DNA of 64,000 nucleotides from Microbacterium sp. XT11 (GCF_001513675.1 NZ_CP013859.1:3101081-3165080), one strand, 5' to 3'; positions 18,848 through 32,513 are shown, numbered from the stretch's first letter. A program made the numbers and translations. The notes: generated from the letters alone by a model not told the origin.

Positions 18848-19885
18848 TCAGGGGCGATGGAAGGGATCGTCGTACAGGCGCTCGGGGACGCGCAGCACGA
18901 AGACCGGAGTCCCCGACGCCCAGATCGCCGCGGCACCGGCGCGGAGCAGGTCGATCTGAGCGCCGCCCTCCGCCACGATCTCGACGTCACCGCCGCGCAC
19001 GCGCACGCCTGCGCCGTTCACCCAGTGCACGCCGTCCTTCTCCGTGGAGGGCGGGTATGGCTGGTGCAGCTCACGCAGGTCGCTGAGGATGTAGGTGGGG
19101 CGGGACCCCTCCGGGGCGGCGAGGACGTGCTTGGGCCGATCGATCCCGGTGAGCACGAGTGCCGAGTCGATGCCTGCACGCACGGCACCCATGATGTCGG
19201 TGTCGAGGCGGTCGCCGATGAAGAGTGCGCGCGTCGCCTGGAAGCGCGCCTTGGCCTCCTCGAAGATCGGGACCTCGGGCTTGCCCGCGACGGTCGCGAG
19301 ACGGCCGACCGCGGTGTGCACGGCGGAGACCAACGTGCCGTTCCCGGGCGCGACGCCACGCTCCCGCGGGATGGTCCAGTCGGTGTTGGTGGCGATCCAC
19401 GGGATGCCGCCCTCCTCCTCGGGAACCTTGAGGGCGAATGCCGCCTCGGCGAGGTCCGTCCACGCCACCTCGGGTGCGAAGCCCTGCACCACCGCGGCGG
19501 GTGCGTCATCGGCGCTGCGGGTCACTGAGTACCCGGCCTTGTGCAGCTCGTCGACGAGTCCGTCGCCACCGACCACCAAGATCGTCGCGGGCGGCGGAAC
19601 CATGCTCGAGAGCAGTCGCGTGGCTGCCTGAGGGCTGGTGACGACGTCGGACGGCTCGACGTTGAGGCCGAGGCTGCGCAGGTGCTCGGCGACCGACGCA
19701 TCCGTGCGCGAGGCGTTGTTGGTGATGTAGCCGAGACGTGCCTTCGCCGCCGCCGCGTTCAGGCTCTCGATGGCATGCGGCAGCGGACCAGGGCCGGCGT
19801 ACACCACGCCGTCGAGATCAGCGAGAACGGTATCGATTCCGTCGAGGGGGGTGCGTGCCGCAGGCTTCTTCGAGAACAGTCCCAT
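18848..19885 (-). CDS. HAD-IIA family sugar/nucleotide phosphatase
   Basis: A 345-residue haloacid-dehalogenase phosphatase of the NagD-like IIA subfamily. Motif I is VLADLDGVVYAGP (nucleophile Asp, second Asp at +2), motif II sits in GYITNNASRT, and motif III/IV is FIGDRLDTDIMGA. The large C2 cap between motifs II and III fits class IIA. The substrate is unknown; relatives act on phosphoglycolate, p-nitrophenyl phosphate or UMP. ATG at 19885 has GGAGAA just upstream and overlaps the previous gene's TGA by one base; a GTG one codon earlier is less well spaced. Confidence 0.9.
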   Translation of the reverse strand: MGLFSKKPAARTPLDGIDTVLADLDGVVYAGPGPLPHAIESLNAAAAKARLGYITNNASRTDASVAEHLRSLGLNVEPSDVVTSPQAATRLLSSMVPPPATILVVGGDGLVDELHKAGYSVTRSADDAPAAVVQGFAPEVAWTDLAEAAFALKVPEEEGGIPWIATNTDWTIPRERGVAPGNGTLVSAVHTAVGRLATVAGKPEVPIFEEAKARFQATRALFIGDRLDTDIMGAVRAGIDSALVLTGIDRPKHVLAAPEGSRPTYILSDLRELHQPYPPSTEKDGVHWVNGAGVRVRGGDVEIVAEGGAQIDLLRAGAAAIWASGTPVFVLRVPERLYDDPFHRP

Positions 19886-21102
19886 CACTTCTCCTTGCCG
19901 TTCGTGTCGGCCGCGTCGTCCTCTCCGAGAAGCTCGCGCACCTCATCCTCGATCGACGGCTCTGCCTCGGGTCGGGCGGCGTCCGTCTCCATGATGTCGG
20001 CGTCATCGATGAGCCCGTCCTCGACGATGAGCTCTTCGTCGCCTGCCTCGTCGATGCCGAGTGCTTCGGCGGCGACGTCTGCGCGACGACTCCAGAAGGC
20101 CGCTTCCTCCGTACGTCCGAGGTCTTCGAGCACGGCGGCCCGAGCAGCGAAGAGCGCGGGGCTCCACTCGAACGCGCGGTCGGGGTCGAGCTCGGGGATC
20201 TCGAGCTCGCCGAGCGCGAGCTCCAGATCGCCCTGGTCCAGTCGCGCACCCGACATCGCGATCGCCAGCGCCACACGCACCGGGGTCGGCAGCGTCGCGC
20301 GGTCGACGGAGCGTCCGGTCTCCAGGGCGCGATCGGGTCGTCCGATCCCCCGCTCACTGTCGACCATGAGCGCGATCTGATCGTCCTTGCCGGAGATCCG
20401 GCGATAGGTGCGCAGCTCACGAAGAGCGAGCGCGAAGTCTCCCGTCGCATACGCCGTGATCCCGAGCGTCTCGCGCACGATCGCGATCCGTCCGGCGCGC
20501 CGTGATGCAGCCAGAGCATGCTCGTGCGCGAGCGCAGGATCATCGTCGATGAGACGCGACGCCATCGCCAGGTGACGCGCGACCTGCTCGGCGTTCTCCT
20601 TGCTGAGGGTCTTGAGCTCGTTCCGTGCGGACGGATGCAAGTCCCGTGCGGTGACCTCTTCGGGAATCACCGGATCGTTGAAACGCGGACGCTCGCTCGA
20701 CGAGTGGATCGATCGTTCCCGACCGGCGCCGCCACGCTGCGGGAAAGACTTCCCTGCGCCGGCTCCACGTCGCGCTCCCCCGTCACGACGCGGCTTAGCG
20801 CCGTCGCGGGAGAAGCTCCTGTCACCGTCACGACGCGGCTTGCCACCGTCACGACGCGGCTTGCCACCGTCGCGGGAGAAGCTCCTGTCACCGTCACGAC
20901 GCGGCTTAGCGCCGTCGCGGGAGAAGCTCCTGTCGCCGTCATGACGCGGCTTAGCGCCGTCGCGCGGGAGGCGCCTCTCGCCATCGCTACGGGGCCGAGA
21001 GGTGCGATCGCGGTCGCCGCGGGAGCGATCACGGGAAGGAATGTGGTCACGTGAACCGCCTTCGCTTCTGCGGCGCGGGCGACGCTCTTCCTCTTCCGAC
21101 AT
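19885..21102 (-). CDS. TPR-like protein with Arg/Asp-rich repeat N-terminus
   Basis: The 405-residue product has two unlike halves. Residues about 1-140 are low-complexity, rich in Arg, Asp, Gly and Ser, with a unit near RDGDRSFSRDGAKPRR repeated several times. Residues about 150-350 are alpha-helical with helix pairs resembling tetratricopeptide repeats (ALREL, ALELGELEIPEL and similar). The acidic C-terminus ends in a glutamate-rich tail. The position before the HAD phosphatase, tlyA and recN is conserved for tetratricopeptide proteins in this family of genomes. ATG at 21102 has GAGGAGAG 4 nt upstream. A role in protein or RNA contacts is only a guess. Confidence 0.8.
   Translation of the reverse strand: MSEEEERRPRRRSEGGSRDHIPSRDRSRGDRDRTSRPRSDGERRLPRDGAKPRHDGDRSFSRDGAKPRRDGDRSFSRDGGKPRRDGGKPRRDGDRSFSRDGAKPRRDGGARRGAGAGKSFPQRGGAGRERSIHSSSERPRFNDPVIPEEVTARDLHPSARNELKTLSKENAEQVARHLAMASRLIDDDPALAHEHALAASRRAGRIAIVRETLGITAYATGDFALALRELRTYRRISGKDDQIALMVDSERGIGRPDRALETGRSVDRATLPTPVRVALAIAMSGARLDQGDLELALGELEIPELDPDRAFEWSPALFAARAAVLEDLGRTEEAAFWSRRADVAAEALGIDEAGDEELIVEDGLIDDADIMETDAARPEAEPSIEDEVRELLGEDDAADTNGKEK
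20784..20966 (-). repeat. Intragenic imperfect repeats (48-bp and 24-bp units)
   Basis: On the plus strand the unit containing GTCACGACGCGGCTTAGCGC and CGGGAGAAGCTCCTGTC recurs, with shortened 24-bp forms near 20834-20876. The translated unit is a 16-residue Arg/Asp/Ser block. Units differ at a few bases and remain in frame, as expected for a length-variable coding repeat. Confidence 0.85.
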
Positions 21103-21122
21103 GACTCTCCTCTACGGCTGAA

Positions 21123-21162
21123 ACGTAAAATGGCCACCCAGCTCTGGGTGGCCATTTTACGT
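21123..21162 (-). terminator. rRNA operon terminator hairpin
   Basis: An 18-bp perfect inverted repeat (ACGTAAAATGGCCACCCA with its complement) encloses a 4-nt loop. It lies just after the 5S 3' end; on the minus strand the 3' arm ends in a T-containing run. The next gene begins only about 20 bp further on. Confidence 0.85.
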
Positions 21163-21169
21163 AAAAGGA

Positions 21170-21287
21170 GTCCGGCGGTGTCCTACTCTCCCACAGGGTC
21201 CCCCCTGCAGTACCATCGGCGCTGTGAGGCTTAGCTTCCGGGTTCGGAATGTGACCGGGCGTTTCCCTCACGCTATGGCCGCCGAAA
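21170..21287 (-). rRNA. rrf: 5S ribosomal RNA
   Basis: The minus strand shows the 5S pattern: GGCGGCCATAGCG at the 5' end, CCGAACCCGGAAGCTAAGCC in the centre, and GAGAGTAGGACACCGCC at the 3' end, with the CGGCGG/CCGCCG terminal helix. The ends are approximate to a few bases. Confidence 0.92.
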
Positions 21288-21403
21288 CACTATTGATGTT
21301 TCAAAAACCTAGCGATGACACACGTGTGTTCATCGTGTCGGTGGTTTTCGACCGTACATCGAGAACCACAAAGTGGACGCGGGCACCCGCAACGGGTGTG
21401 TTA

Positions 21404-26384
<4,981 letters not shown>

Positions 26385-26615
26385 AAAAGAAATGCATACA
26401 CCACCGGGAAAAACGGCGACGCAGCGAGTTTGAAACTGACCAAAAGAATGAATATCAAACTGACATTCACATCAATGATCCAAAGGAATTCTCAACCAGC
26501 CCGAAGACTGGACGAGGAAAATTTGGCATTTGACAAGTGCACGCTGTTGAGTTCTCAAGGATCGGACGCTCCCCCGACCCAGCCATCACAACCAGGCCCG
26601 AAGGGCAACTTCACA

Positions 26616-26643
26616 ATCATACCCACCCTCCCCCACACATCAA
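26616..26643 (-). promoter_or_regulatory. Candidate rRNA promoter, gene-proximal
   Basis: On the minus strand TTGATG (26643-26638) is followed after 16 bp by TATGAT (26621-26616). It lies 230 bp before the 16S 5' end, with a G-rich spacer. The leader downstream carries the TTGAGAACTCAACAG element. Confidence 0.6.
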
Positions 26644-26712
26644 ACCGACGCGATTCGTGAACCGGAGGCTCACCGCACGATCGTTGACGATCGCAGAAGG
26701 GGTGGATCTCCC

Positions 26713-26741
26713 ATCCTAGACGCAGAGGCCTGTTCTCACAA
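26713..26741 (-). promoter_or_regulatory. Candidate rRNA promoter, middle
   Basis: Minus-strand TTGTGA (26741-26736) and TAGGAT (26718-26713) are separated by 17 bp, about 100 bp upstream of the proximal candidate. Confidence 0.55.
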
Positions 26742-26823
26742 GTGAGGGGATCGGGAGTGGTTCTCCGCTTGAGGGGGGTGAGGCTCTCGGCCTCTCCGCT
26801 TCCCTGTGGGGCGAACAGGTACT

Positions 26824-26852
26824 AACTTACGTGGATTGCGGGTGTCTGGCAA
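26824..26852 (-). promoter_or_regulatory. Candidate rRNA promoter, distal
   Basis: Minus-strand TTGCCA (26852-26847) and TAAGTT (26829-26824) are separated by 17 bp. Tandem promoters at roughly 100-bp steps are usual for rRNA operons. Transcription start is not provable from sequence. Confidence 0.5.
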
Positions 26853-26964
26853 ATCGGGCCGTACATCCCGGGCGTGTCGCGTGCTGGGATGGACGGGTTC
26901 TGCCCAGGCCAGCGACGGAAACCACACCTCCGACGGGATCGACGCACGCGAGTAGCATCGCTGC

Positions 26965-28272
26965 ATGAGCGCCACTCCTTCCCCCGACCCGGCGGCCGCG
27001 CTGTTCGCTCGCGTGTGGGACGAGCTCGGCCTGCGCCTCCTGGCCGACCGTCATCTCGCGCCGCCGGCGCACCCCGTGCCGCTGCCCTCACGGCTGGCCA
27101 CCGCCGACCTGGCGTGGGCAAGCGTCAGCACCGCCACCGCAGCGGCCGGCATCCGTCGCTCCCCCGACCCGGACAGGGTGGCGCTCTCGTACCGCAGCGA
27201 CCGGGCGCTCCTCGTCGACGGCGCGGTGCCGACGGTGTGGTCGCCGTACTCGCGGTTCTGGCAGACCGGCGACGGCTGGATCCGCACGCACGGCAACTAC
27301 CCGCATCACGCACGGCGCCTTCATGCCGCGCTCCGTGTCGACGACCCGGAGAGCATGGCACGAGTGCTCCAACGGATGTCGGCCGCGGACGCGACGCTCG
27401 CCATCACGTCTGCGGGCGGACTCGCCGTGCAGGTGCGCCACGAGCAGCCGCGCGCGCACGCCGCGCTCCGGACCGCGCCCGTGCTCGGCGTGGAGCGGGC
27501 AGGCGACGCGCCGACCGCGCGGGGCATCGGCACCGGGCCGCGACCGCTCGAGGGCGTCCGCGTGCTCGATCTCACGCGCGTCATCGCCGGCCCAGTCGCG
27601 ACGCGCGCTCTCGCGCAGCTCGGAGCCGACGTGCTGCGCGTCGATCCCCCGCAGCTCCCTGAGCCGGAGTGGCAGCACCTCGACACGGGCCACGGCAAGA
27701 GGACCACCGTGCTCGACGCGCGCTCCGGAGCCATGCGCGAGCTGCTCTCCCGCGCCGATGTCGTCGTGCTCGGCTATCGCCCCGCGGCGCTCGAGCGTCT
27801 CGGCCTGGATCCGATGTCGCTCGCCGAGCGCCACCCGGGTCTCGTCATCGCGCAGCTCAGCGCGTGGGGGGCGGAGCAGCCGGACCGCGCGGGGTTCGAC
27901 AGCCTCGTCCAGGCGGAGACGGGGATATCGTTCATCGAGTCCGTCGACGGCGAGACGCCGGGCGCCCTCCCTGCGCAGGCCCTTGACCACAGCGCCGGGT
28001 ATCTCCTCGCTGCCGCCGTGATCGCGCTGCTCCGACGTCGGGCCGAGGAGGGAGGGAGCTGGATCGTGCGGACGTCGCTCCTGCGCGTCGCCGCCGAGCT
28101 GCTCGGGATGCCGCGTCGCCCGGAACCCCCGGCCGCGGTCGAGTTCGACCCCTCAGCGCATGTCGCGGAGTTCGCGGTCGGGAGCGGATCGGTGGTCACG
28201 GTCCGCCCCGCGATCCCCGGAGCGGAGTTCGCCGCGCCCCACGCCTGGGGGTCGGATCAGCCTCGCTGGTGA
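26965..28272 (+). CDS. CaiB/BaiF-type CoA-transferase
   Basis: A 435-residue class-III CoA-transferase. The second half shows the family core: GVRVLDLTRVIAGPVATRAL, LGADVLRVDPP, GHGKRTTVLDAR, ADVVVLGYRPAALERLG and ALDHSAGYLLAAAV, whose Asp corresponds to the catalytic carboxylate that forms the acyl-aspartyl intermediate. The first about 190 residues are less conserved and resemble a degenerate extra half-domain. The CoA donor and acceptor are unknown. It starts at ATG 26965, divergent from the rRNA operon, and its 3' end overlaps the convergent DUF4184 gene by 16 bp. Confidence 0.88.
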   Translation: MSATPSPDPAAALFARVWDELGLRLLADRHLAPPAHPVPLPSRLATADLAWASVSTATAAAGIRRSPDPDRVALSYRSDRALLVDGAVPTVWSPYSRFWQTGDGWIRTHGNYPHHARRLHAALRVDDPESMARVLQRMSAADATLAITSAGGLAVQVRHEQPRAHAALRTAPVLGVERAGDAPTARGIGTGPRPLEGVRVLDLTRVIAGPVATRALAQLGADVLRVDPPQLPEPEWQHLDTGHGKRTTVLDARSGAMRELLSRADVVVLGYRPAALERLGLDPMSLAERHPGLVIAQLSAWGAEQPDRAGFDSLVQAETGISFIESVDGETPGALPAQALDHSAGYLLAAAVIALLRRRAEEGGSWIVRTSLLRVAAELLGMPRRPEPPAAVEFDPSAHVAEFAVGSGSVVTVRPAIPGAEFAAPHAWGSDQPRW

Positions 28273-29051
28273 GCCCGTGCGAACAGCGGCATCGACAGGC
28301 AGAGCACCAGCGTGAGGGCTCCCCACACGGCGCAGGCCGGCGGGAGCACGCGGTACGCCAGATGGCGCGGGGTGAACTCGGCGGTGAACGGCCCGAACGC
28401 CAGCACACCTGCGGCCCACGCGACGATCAGGATCACGGGGAGCGAGCACCACCATGCGATGACGACGCCCGTCGGCACGACACGCGACGGTGGCTCGCCC
28501 GGCACGAGCCGGCGCAGCCGGAGCGCCCCCCAGAGCGCGATGACGACGAGCCCGGCTGCGCTCGACCCGTATTGCAGCCACTTGTAGCCGGGCAACGGCC
28601 CCCACAGCTGGTCGAGTGCGGGAATCAGCATCACCCCGCCGCGTCCTTCGTGGGTGAACAGGTCCCACGCGATGTGCGACAGCACGCCGATGACCAGGGA
28701 CAGCGCCAGCCAGAGCACATCGGTGCGCCGGCGTCCGACACCGAGCACGTCGCGCCACGACCGCATCCCGCACCGGTTCCACTCGGCGGGAAGGCGCACG
28801 GCGAGCGGCCGCGGGACCAGTTGCGGCACGGCTGGGCGCAGCACGAACCGCCAGACCGCGAACAGCACCGATGCGAGCAGTGCGGTCCACAGGACGTTCT
28901 CGACGCCGTGCGTGAACCCGTAGCTCACGCCCGTCCCGCGGAGGAACAGCGGCAGGTCGGGGGTCATCGCCCCGATCGCGATCGCCGACGGGACCAGCCG
29001 GGTACGGATGAACGGCAGCGCCACGACGGCGTGGCTCGCGGTGAACGGCAT
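28257..29051 (-). CDS. DUF4184-family integral membrane protein
   Basis: This 264-residue membrane protein begins MPFTASHAVVALPFIRTRLV, the hallmark opening of DUF4184 proteins (PFTxSHxxxxLP). It continues with IAIGAMTPDLPLF and VIGVLSHIAWDLFTHEGRGG, which hold the conserved His/Asp residues resembling metal-dependent membrane hydrolases of the YdjM kind. About six to seven helices follow. No activity is established for the family. It sits 9 bp downstream of tyrS, possibly co-transcribed, and converges on the CoA-transferase gene. Confidence 0.85.
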   Translation of the reverse strand: MPFTASHAVVALPFIRTRLVPSAIAIGAMTPDLPLFLRGTGVSYGFTHGVENVLWTALLASVLFAVWRFVLRPAVPQLVPRPLAVRLPAEWNRCGMRSWRDVLGVGRRRTDVLWLALSLVIGVLSHIAWDLFTHEGRGGVMLIPALDQLWGPLPGYKWLQYGSSAAGLVVIALWGALRLRRLVPGEPPSRVVPTGVVIAWWCSLPVILIVAWAAGVLAFGPFTAEFTPRHLAYRVLPPACAVWGALTLVLCLSMPLFARAHQRG

Positions 29052-29060
29052 CCGCCCTGC

Positions 29061-30362
29061 TCAGCCGACGAACAGGCCGGCGAGCGTCTTCTTGCCGCGC
29101 CGGAGCACCGAGACGCCGCCGGGGAGCGATCCCGTCACCACGGCCGTGTCCTCGTCCACCCGTTCACCGTCGAGCGACACACCGCCCTGTGCGATCGCAC
29201 GCCGCGCCTCCGACAGGCTCGAGACCAGCCCCGTGGTCACGAGCGCCTCGATCACGGGCGTGCCGGTCGCGACCTCGGCATGCGGGAGCTCCTCGAGCGC
29301 CGAACGCAGGGTGGCCGCGTCGAGCGCCCTCAGGTCGCCCTGGCCGAACAGCGCCTCGGATGCCGCGATCACGGACTCGGCCGCCTCGATGCCGTGCACC
29401 GTGGCGACGACCTCGAGGGCGAGGCGCTTCTGGGCAGCACGACGGAACGGCTCCGACTCCACGAGAGCGGCGTACTCCTCGATCTCCGCGCGGGTGAGGA
29501 ACGTGAACACCTTGAGGCGGTCGATCACGTCGGCGTCGGCCGTTCCCAGCCAGAACTGGTACATGCGGTACGGGCTGCACATGTCGGCATCCAGCCAGAC
29601 GGCATTGCCCTCGCTCTTGCCGAACTTCGTGCCGTCGCTGTTCGTGATCAGCGGCGTGCCGATCGCGTGCACCGAAACGCCCTCGACCCGGTGGATGAGG
29701 TCCGTGCCGCTGGTGAGGTTGCCCCACTGATCGCTGCCACCGGTCTGCAGCACGCAGCCGTACTGCCGGTACAGCTCCAGGAAATCCAGCCCCTGCAGGA
29801 TCTGGTAGCTGAACTCCGTGTAGCTGATGCCCGCATCCGAGTTCAATCGCGCGGCGACCGCGTCCTTCTTCAGCATGGTCCCGACGCGATAGTGCTTGCC
29901 GATCTCGCGCAGGAAGTCGATCGCCGACAGCGGAGCCGTCCAGTCGAGGTTGTTGACGATCCGCGCGGCGTTCTCGCCCTCGAAACTCAGGTAGCGCTCC
30001 ACCTGCGACCGCAGCCGGTCGACCCACTCGGCCACGGTCTCGCGCGTGTTGAGCGTGCGCTCGGCGGTGGGCCGAGGGTCACCGATGAGACCCGTCGATC
30101 CGCCGACGAGCCCGAGCGGCTTGTGACCGGCGAGCTGGATGCGACGAAGGGTCAGCAGCTGCACGAGATTGCCCAGGTGCAGGCTCGGCGCCGTGGGGTC
30201 GAACCCGCAGTAATACGTGATGGGGTCTCCCGCGAGCAGGGCGCGCAGCGCCTCCTGGTCGGTGGACACGTGGACGAGGCCGCGCCACACCAGTTCGTCC
30301 CACACGTTCTCGAACGAGGGGTCGATCGCCGGTGTCGCGGTCGTCAGAGCGGGAGTTGACAC
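29061..30362 (-). CDS. tyrS: Tyrosyl-tRNA synthetase
   Basis: Charges tRNA-Tyr. The 433-residue protein has the class-I HIGH equivalent in PTAPSLHLGNLVQLLTL, the tyrosine-binding GGSDQWGNLTSG, the KMSKS equivalent KFGKSEGN, and a C-terminal S4 domain (LVSSLSEARRAIAQGGVSLD). I chose GTG at 30362 (start STPALTT) since longer frames contain Arg-rich non-homologous sequence. A -10-like TAGCCT lies 7 nt before it and no ribosome site is visible, so the transcript is probably leaderless. Confidence 0.96.
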   Translation of the reverse strand: MSTPALTTATPAIDPSFENVWDELVWRGLVHVSTDQEALRALLAGDPITYYCGFDPTAPSLHLGNLVQLLTLRRIQLAGHKPLGLVGGSTGLIGDPRPTAERTLNTRETVAEWVDRLRSQVERYLSFEGENAARIVNNLDWTAPLSAIDFLREIGKHYRVGTMLKKDAVAARLNSDAGISYTEFSYQILQGLDFLELYRQYGCVLQTGGSDQWGNLTSGTDLIHRVEGVSVHAIGTPLITNSDGTKFGKSEGNAVWLDADMCSPYRMYQFWLGTADADVIDRLKVFTFLTRAEIEEYAALVESEPFRRAAQKRLALEVVATVHGIEAAESVIAASEALFGQGDLRALDAATLRSALEELPHAEVATGTPVIEALVTTGLVSSLSEARRAIAQGGVSLDGERVDEDTAVVTGSLPGGVSVLRRGKKTLAGLFVG

Positions 30363-30424
30363 GCGCTCAAGGCTATCAGCGCGCGGCATCCGCGTTTGCG
30401 CAGTCGCATCCGCTGCGCGTGCGG

Positions 30425-31192
30425 TCAGCTGTGCGCCGCCCACCACACGAGGAAGGCTGCACCGAGTGCGATCACCCAGCTGACGAGGCTGCCGACGAGG
30501 AAGTACTCGGCTCTCGCCCCGGTCTCGCCGTCGCGTGAGATCTCCGGGAACCGCACGATGCCCTTCGCCGCGAGCATGGCCGCCAGGACCGGGTAGGCGG
30601 TGGCGAGGGTAAGGATCAGCACCAGCATCCGCTCGAGCGGACCGATGAGCCGGCCGCCTTGGAAGCCGGAACGAGGAGCGGCCGGGGACTCTCCGTCAGT
30701 CAGGGCGGCGGGCGCGCTCGCGGGGGGCCCGCTCCTCTCGGCGCGCGCGTCGACGGGACGCCAGGTGTGCTCGCCGTCGAGTGCCGCGCGGACGACGAGG
30801 TTCGACGACTCGAGGAGGAACACCGCAGCGCCCAGCGCGAGAACGGCGAGATCGAAGGGCACGTCGCCGAACGGGGATCGGAGCACCCAGACCTCGCCGA
30901 TCAGTCCGGACTCGACGCGGGACGGCAGCCAGACGACCGCGCCGACGACGACGAGCGCGAGGAGCACCGCAGGCCAGAAGCCGAGCGGTGTCGGGCGGTC
31001 GTCGGGCATGCTCCACACCCACAGCGCGCCGACCGCGAGCGCGGCAGCCGTGGGCAGGAGCGCGTCGCTCACGCTTCCGAGCAGCAGGAGGACCACCACG
31101 ACGGCGAGGTAGCCGATCCACCGGCGCGGAGCGAACTGCCGTACGAGATCGGCAGCCCCGACGGCCAGGAGCAGGAGTCCCGCGGCGATCAC
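30425..31192 (-). CDS. Membrane protein paired with SatD-family gene
   Basis: The 255-residue protein has about seven hydrophobic helices (near 1-14, 25-42, 45-62, 72-92, 100-125, 190-212 and 232-253). A long polar loop at about 140-185 contains DARAERSGPP and SPAAPRSGFQGG. No family motif stands out. Its start overlaps the SatD gene's stop by 4 bp, so the two are translationally coupled and probably act together. The gene ends 62 bp before tyrS starts. Confidence 0.72.
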   Translation of the reverse strand: MIAAGLLLLAVGAADLVRQFAPRRWIGYLAVVVVLLLLGSVSDALLPTAAALAVGALWVWSMPDDRPTPLGFWPAVLLALVVVGAVVWLPSRVESGLIGEVWVLRSPFGDVPFDLAVLALGAAVFLLESSNLVVRAALDGEHTWRPVDARAERSGPPASAPAALTDGESPAAPRSGFQGGRLIGPLERMLVLILTLATAYPVLAAMLAAKGIVRFPEISRDGETGARAEYFLVGSLVSWVIALGAAFLVWWAAHS

Positions 31193-31833
31193 GACGGCTC
31201 TCCCCTGAGCGCCGTGACGCCCTCGATGATGGCGGCGGACCCGGCGGTGCGCAGCGCCTTCGAGACGCTCGGCTGGGTCACGCCCTCTTCGGCGGCGAGG
31301 TCGTGCTGCGAGCGGCCGAGCAGACGACCGTAGGTGAGGCGGCGTTCGCGTTCGCTCATGGCGCCCACCAGTTCGTCGCGCACGAGGAGGTACGCGTTCG
31401 ACGCGGCGATCGTGCTCTGCATGACTTCATCCTGCCCCGGGGCTCCGACAATCCAGCTGCGCGTGCGCGGCACGGCGCGCGCTTCTCGGGCGTGCACGGT
31501 CTCGATCGCCTCCCGCGCGGCGTACCACCCGGGTCCGTCCGACAGCTCTCCGTGCACCGAAGCGACCGTGCGCACCTCGCCGATGCCCACACCGAAGCGG
31601 AAGGCGACGCCGTCGGGCAGCCGCAGCTGGATCATGAGGAGCGAGACGAGCGCGTCGGAGAGGGTGCGGTAGACGCCCTGCTGCTCATCGCCCACGGTGG
31701 GCGTGAGGCGCTGGAGGGCGAGAGGCAGGTCGTCGTCGACGTCGGCGATGGCCTGATCGAGCACGTGCTGCGCAGCGCCTCGGTCGCGGAGGCGCCGCGA
31801 CCCGACGATGTCTGCGAGGACCGCGATGACCAT
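31189..31833 (-). CDS. SatD-family protein with C-terminal helix-turn-helix
   Basis: The 214-residue product starts VIAVLADIVGSRRLRDRGAAQ, matching the SatD opening (D-x-x-GSR), and has the middle region FRFGVGIGEVRT. Its last 60 residues form a sigma-like helix-turn-helix (LLGRSQHDLAAEEGVTQPSVSKAL). The family is named for a Streptococcus acid-tolerance operon, but its biochemical role is unknown; the DNA-binding tail suggests regulation. ATG at 31833 has TACGGT 6 nt upstream and no ribosome site, so it is probably leaderless. It is divergent from the DUF1349-like gene with a 59-bp AT-rich gap. Confidence 0.8.
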   Translation of the reverse strand: MVIAVLADIVGSRRLRDRGAAQHVLDQAIADVDDDLPLALQRLTPTVGDEQQGVYRTLSDALVSLLMIQLRLPDGVAFRFGVGIGEVRTVASVHGELSDGPGWYAAREAIETVHAREARAVPRTRSWIVGAPGQDEVMQSTIAASNAYLLVRDELVGAMSERERRLTYGRLLGRSQHDLAAEEGVTQPSVSKALRTAGSAAIIEGVTALRGEPS

Positions 31834-31892
31834 GCGATTACCGTAGCACGAATAGTCTCGCTTTATGCTTGAATTGGTTATATTCTCGATCT

Positions 31893-32480
31893 ATGCCTGA
31901 GATGACCCCCATCCCCTGGACCGACGGAACCTGGACGCACGAGCCCGCATCCGCCGCTCCGCAGGGCGACGCCCTCGTGGTCACCGCGGTCGAAGACAGT
32001 GACGCCTGGCGCCACACGGCGTACGGGTTCGTCCACGACACCGAGCACGCCCTCGTCGCCCCGCTGGCGGTCGGCGAAGCCATGGAGGTGACGTTCCACG
32101 CACCCTGGGAGGGGCAGTTCGACCAGGCAGGGATCTTCGTGCGGATCGACGACGAGCGCTGGATCAAGGCCGGCGTCGAGTTCGCCGACGGGCATCTGGG
32201 ACTCGGCGCCGTCGTCACCGACGGGAGCTCCGACTGGTCCGTCGGTCACGTCGACGACTGGCGCGACAGCGAGCTCACCGTGCGGGTGAGCCGGTGGCCG
32301 GATGCCGTCATCGTGCGAGCCCGCGCAGGAGACGGCGACTGGCGGCTCGTGCGCGTGGCCCCGTTCGACGGCGCGGCCGCGGCATCCGCCGGCCCGTTCC
32401 TCGCCGCGCCCACCCGCGCGGGTCTCACCGTCGTCTTCACGCGATGGGTGCGCACCTCGGCCGACGACTCCCTGCACTGA
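31893..32480 (+). CDS. DUF1349-like concanavalin-fold protein
   Basis: A 195-residue protein resembling the DUF1349/YesU-type beta-sandwich: PWTDGTWTHEPASA, then EVTFHAPWEGQFDQAGIFVRIDDERWIKAGVEF, then VIVRARAGDGDWRLVRVAPF. Such proteins are presumed to have a jelly-roll glycan-binding or hydrolase-like fold; no catalytic residues can be assigned. ATG at 31893 lies 8 nt after a -10-like TATATT, with no ribosome site, so it is probably leaderless. It converges with argH (33-bp gap). Confidence 0.8.
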   Translation: MPEMTPIPWTDGTWTHEPASAAPQGDALVVTAVEDSDAWRHTAYGFVHDTEHALVAPLAVGEAMEVTFHAPWEGQFDQAGIFVRIDDERWIKAGVEFADGHLGLGAVVTDGSSDWSVGHVDDWRDSELTVRVSRWPDAVIVRARAGDGDWRLVRVAPFDGAAAASAGPFLAAPTRAGLTVVFTRWVRTSADDSLH

Positions 32481-32513
32481 CCACGGGGCGCGTGCAGCGA
32501 GCGCCCGCCGACG

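Noticed and set aside
20784..20966. Possible CRISPR array
   Set aside because: Repeats are in frame inside a protein gene, have no unique spacers and translate to a regular peptide.
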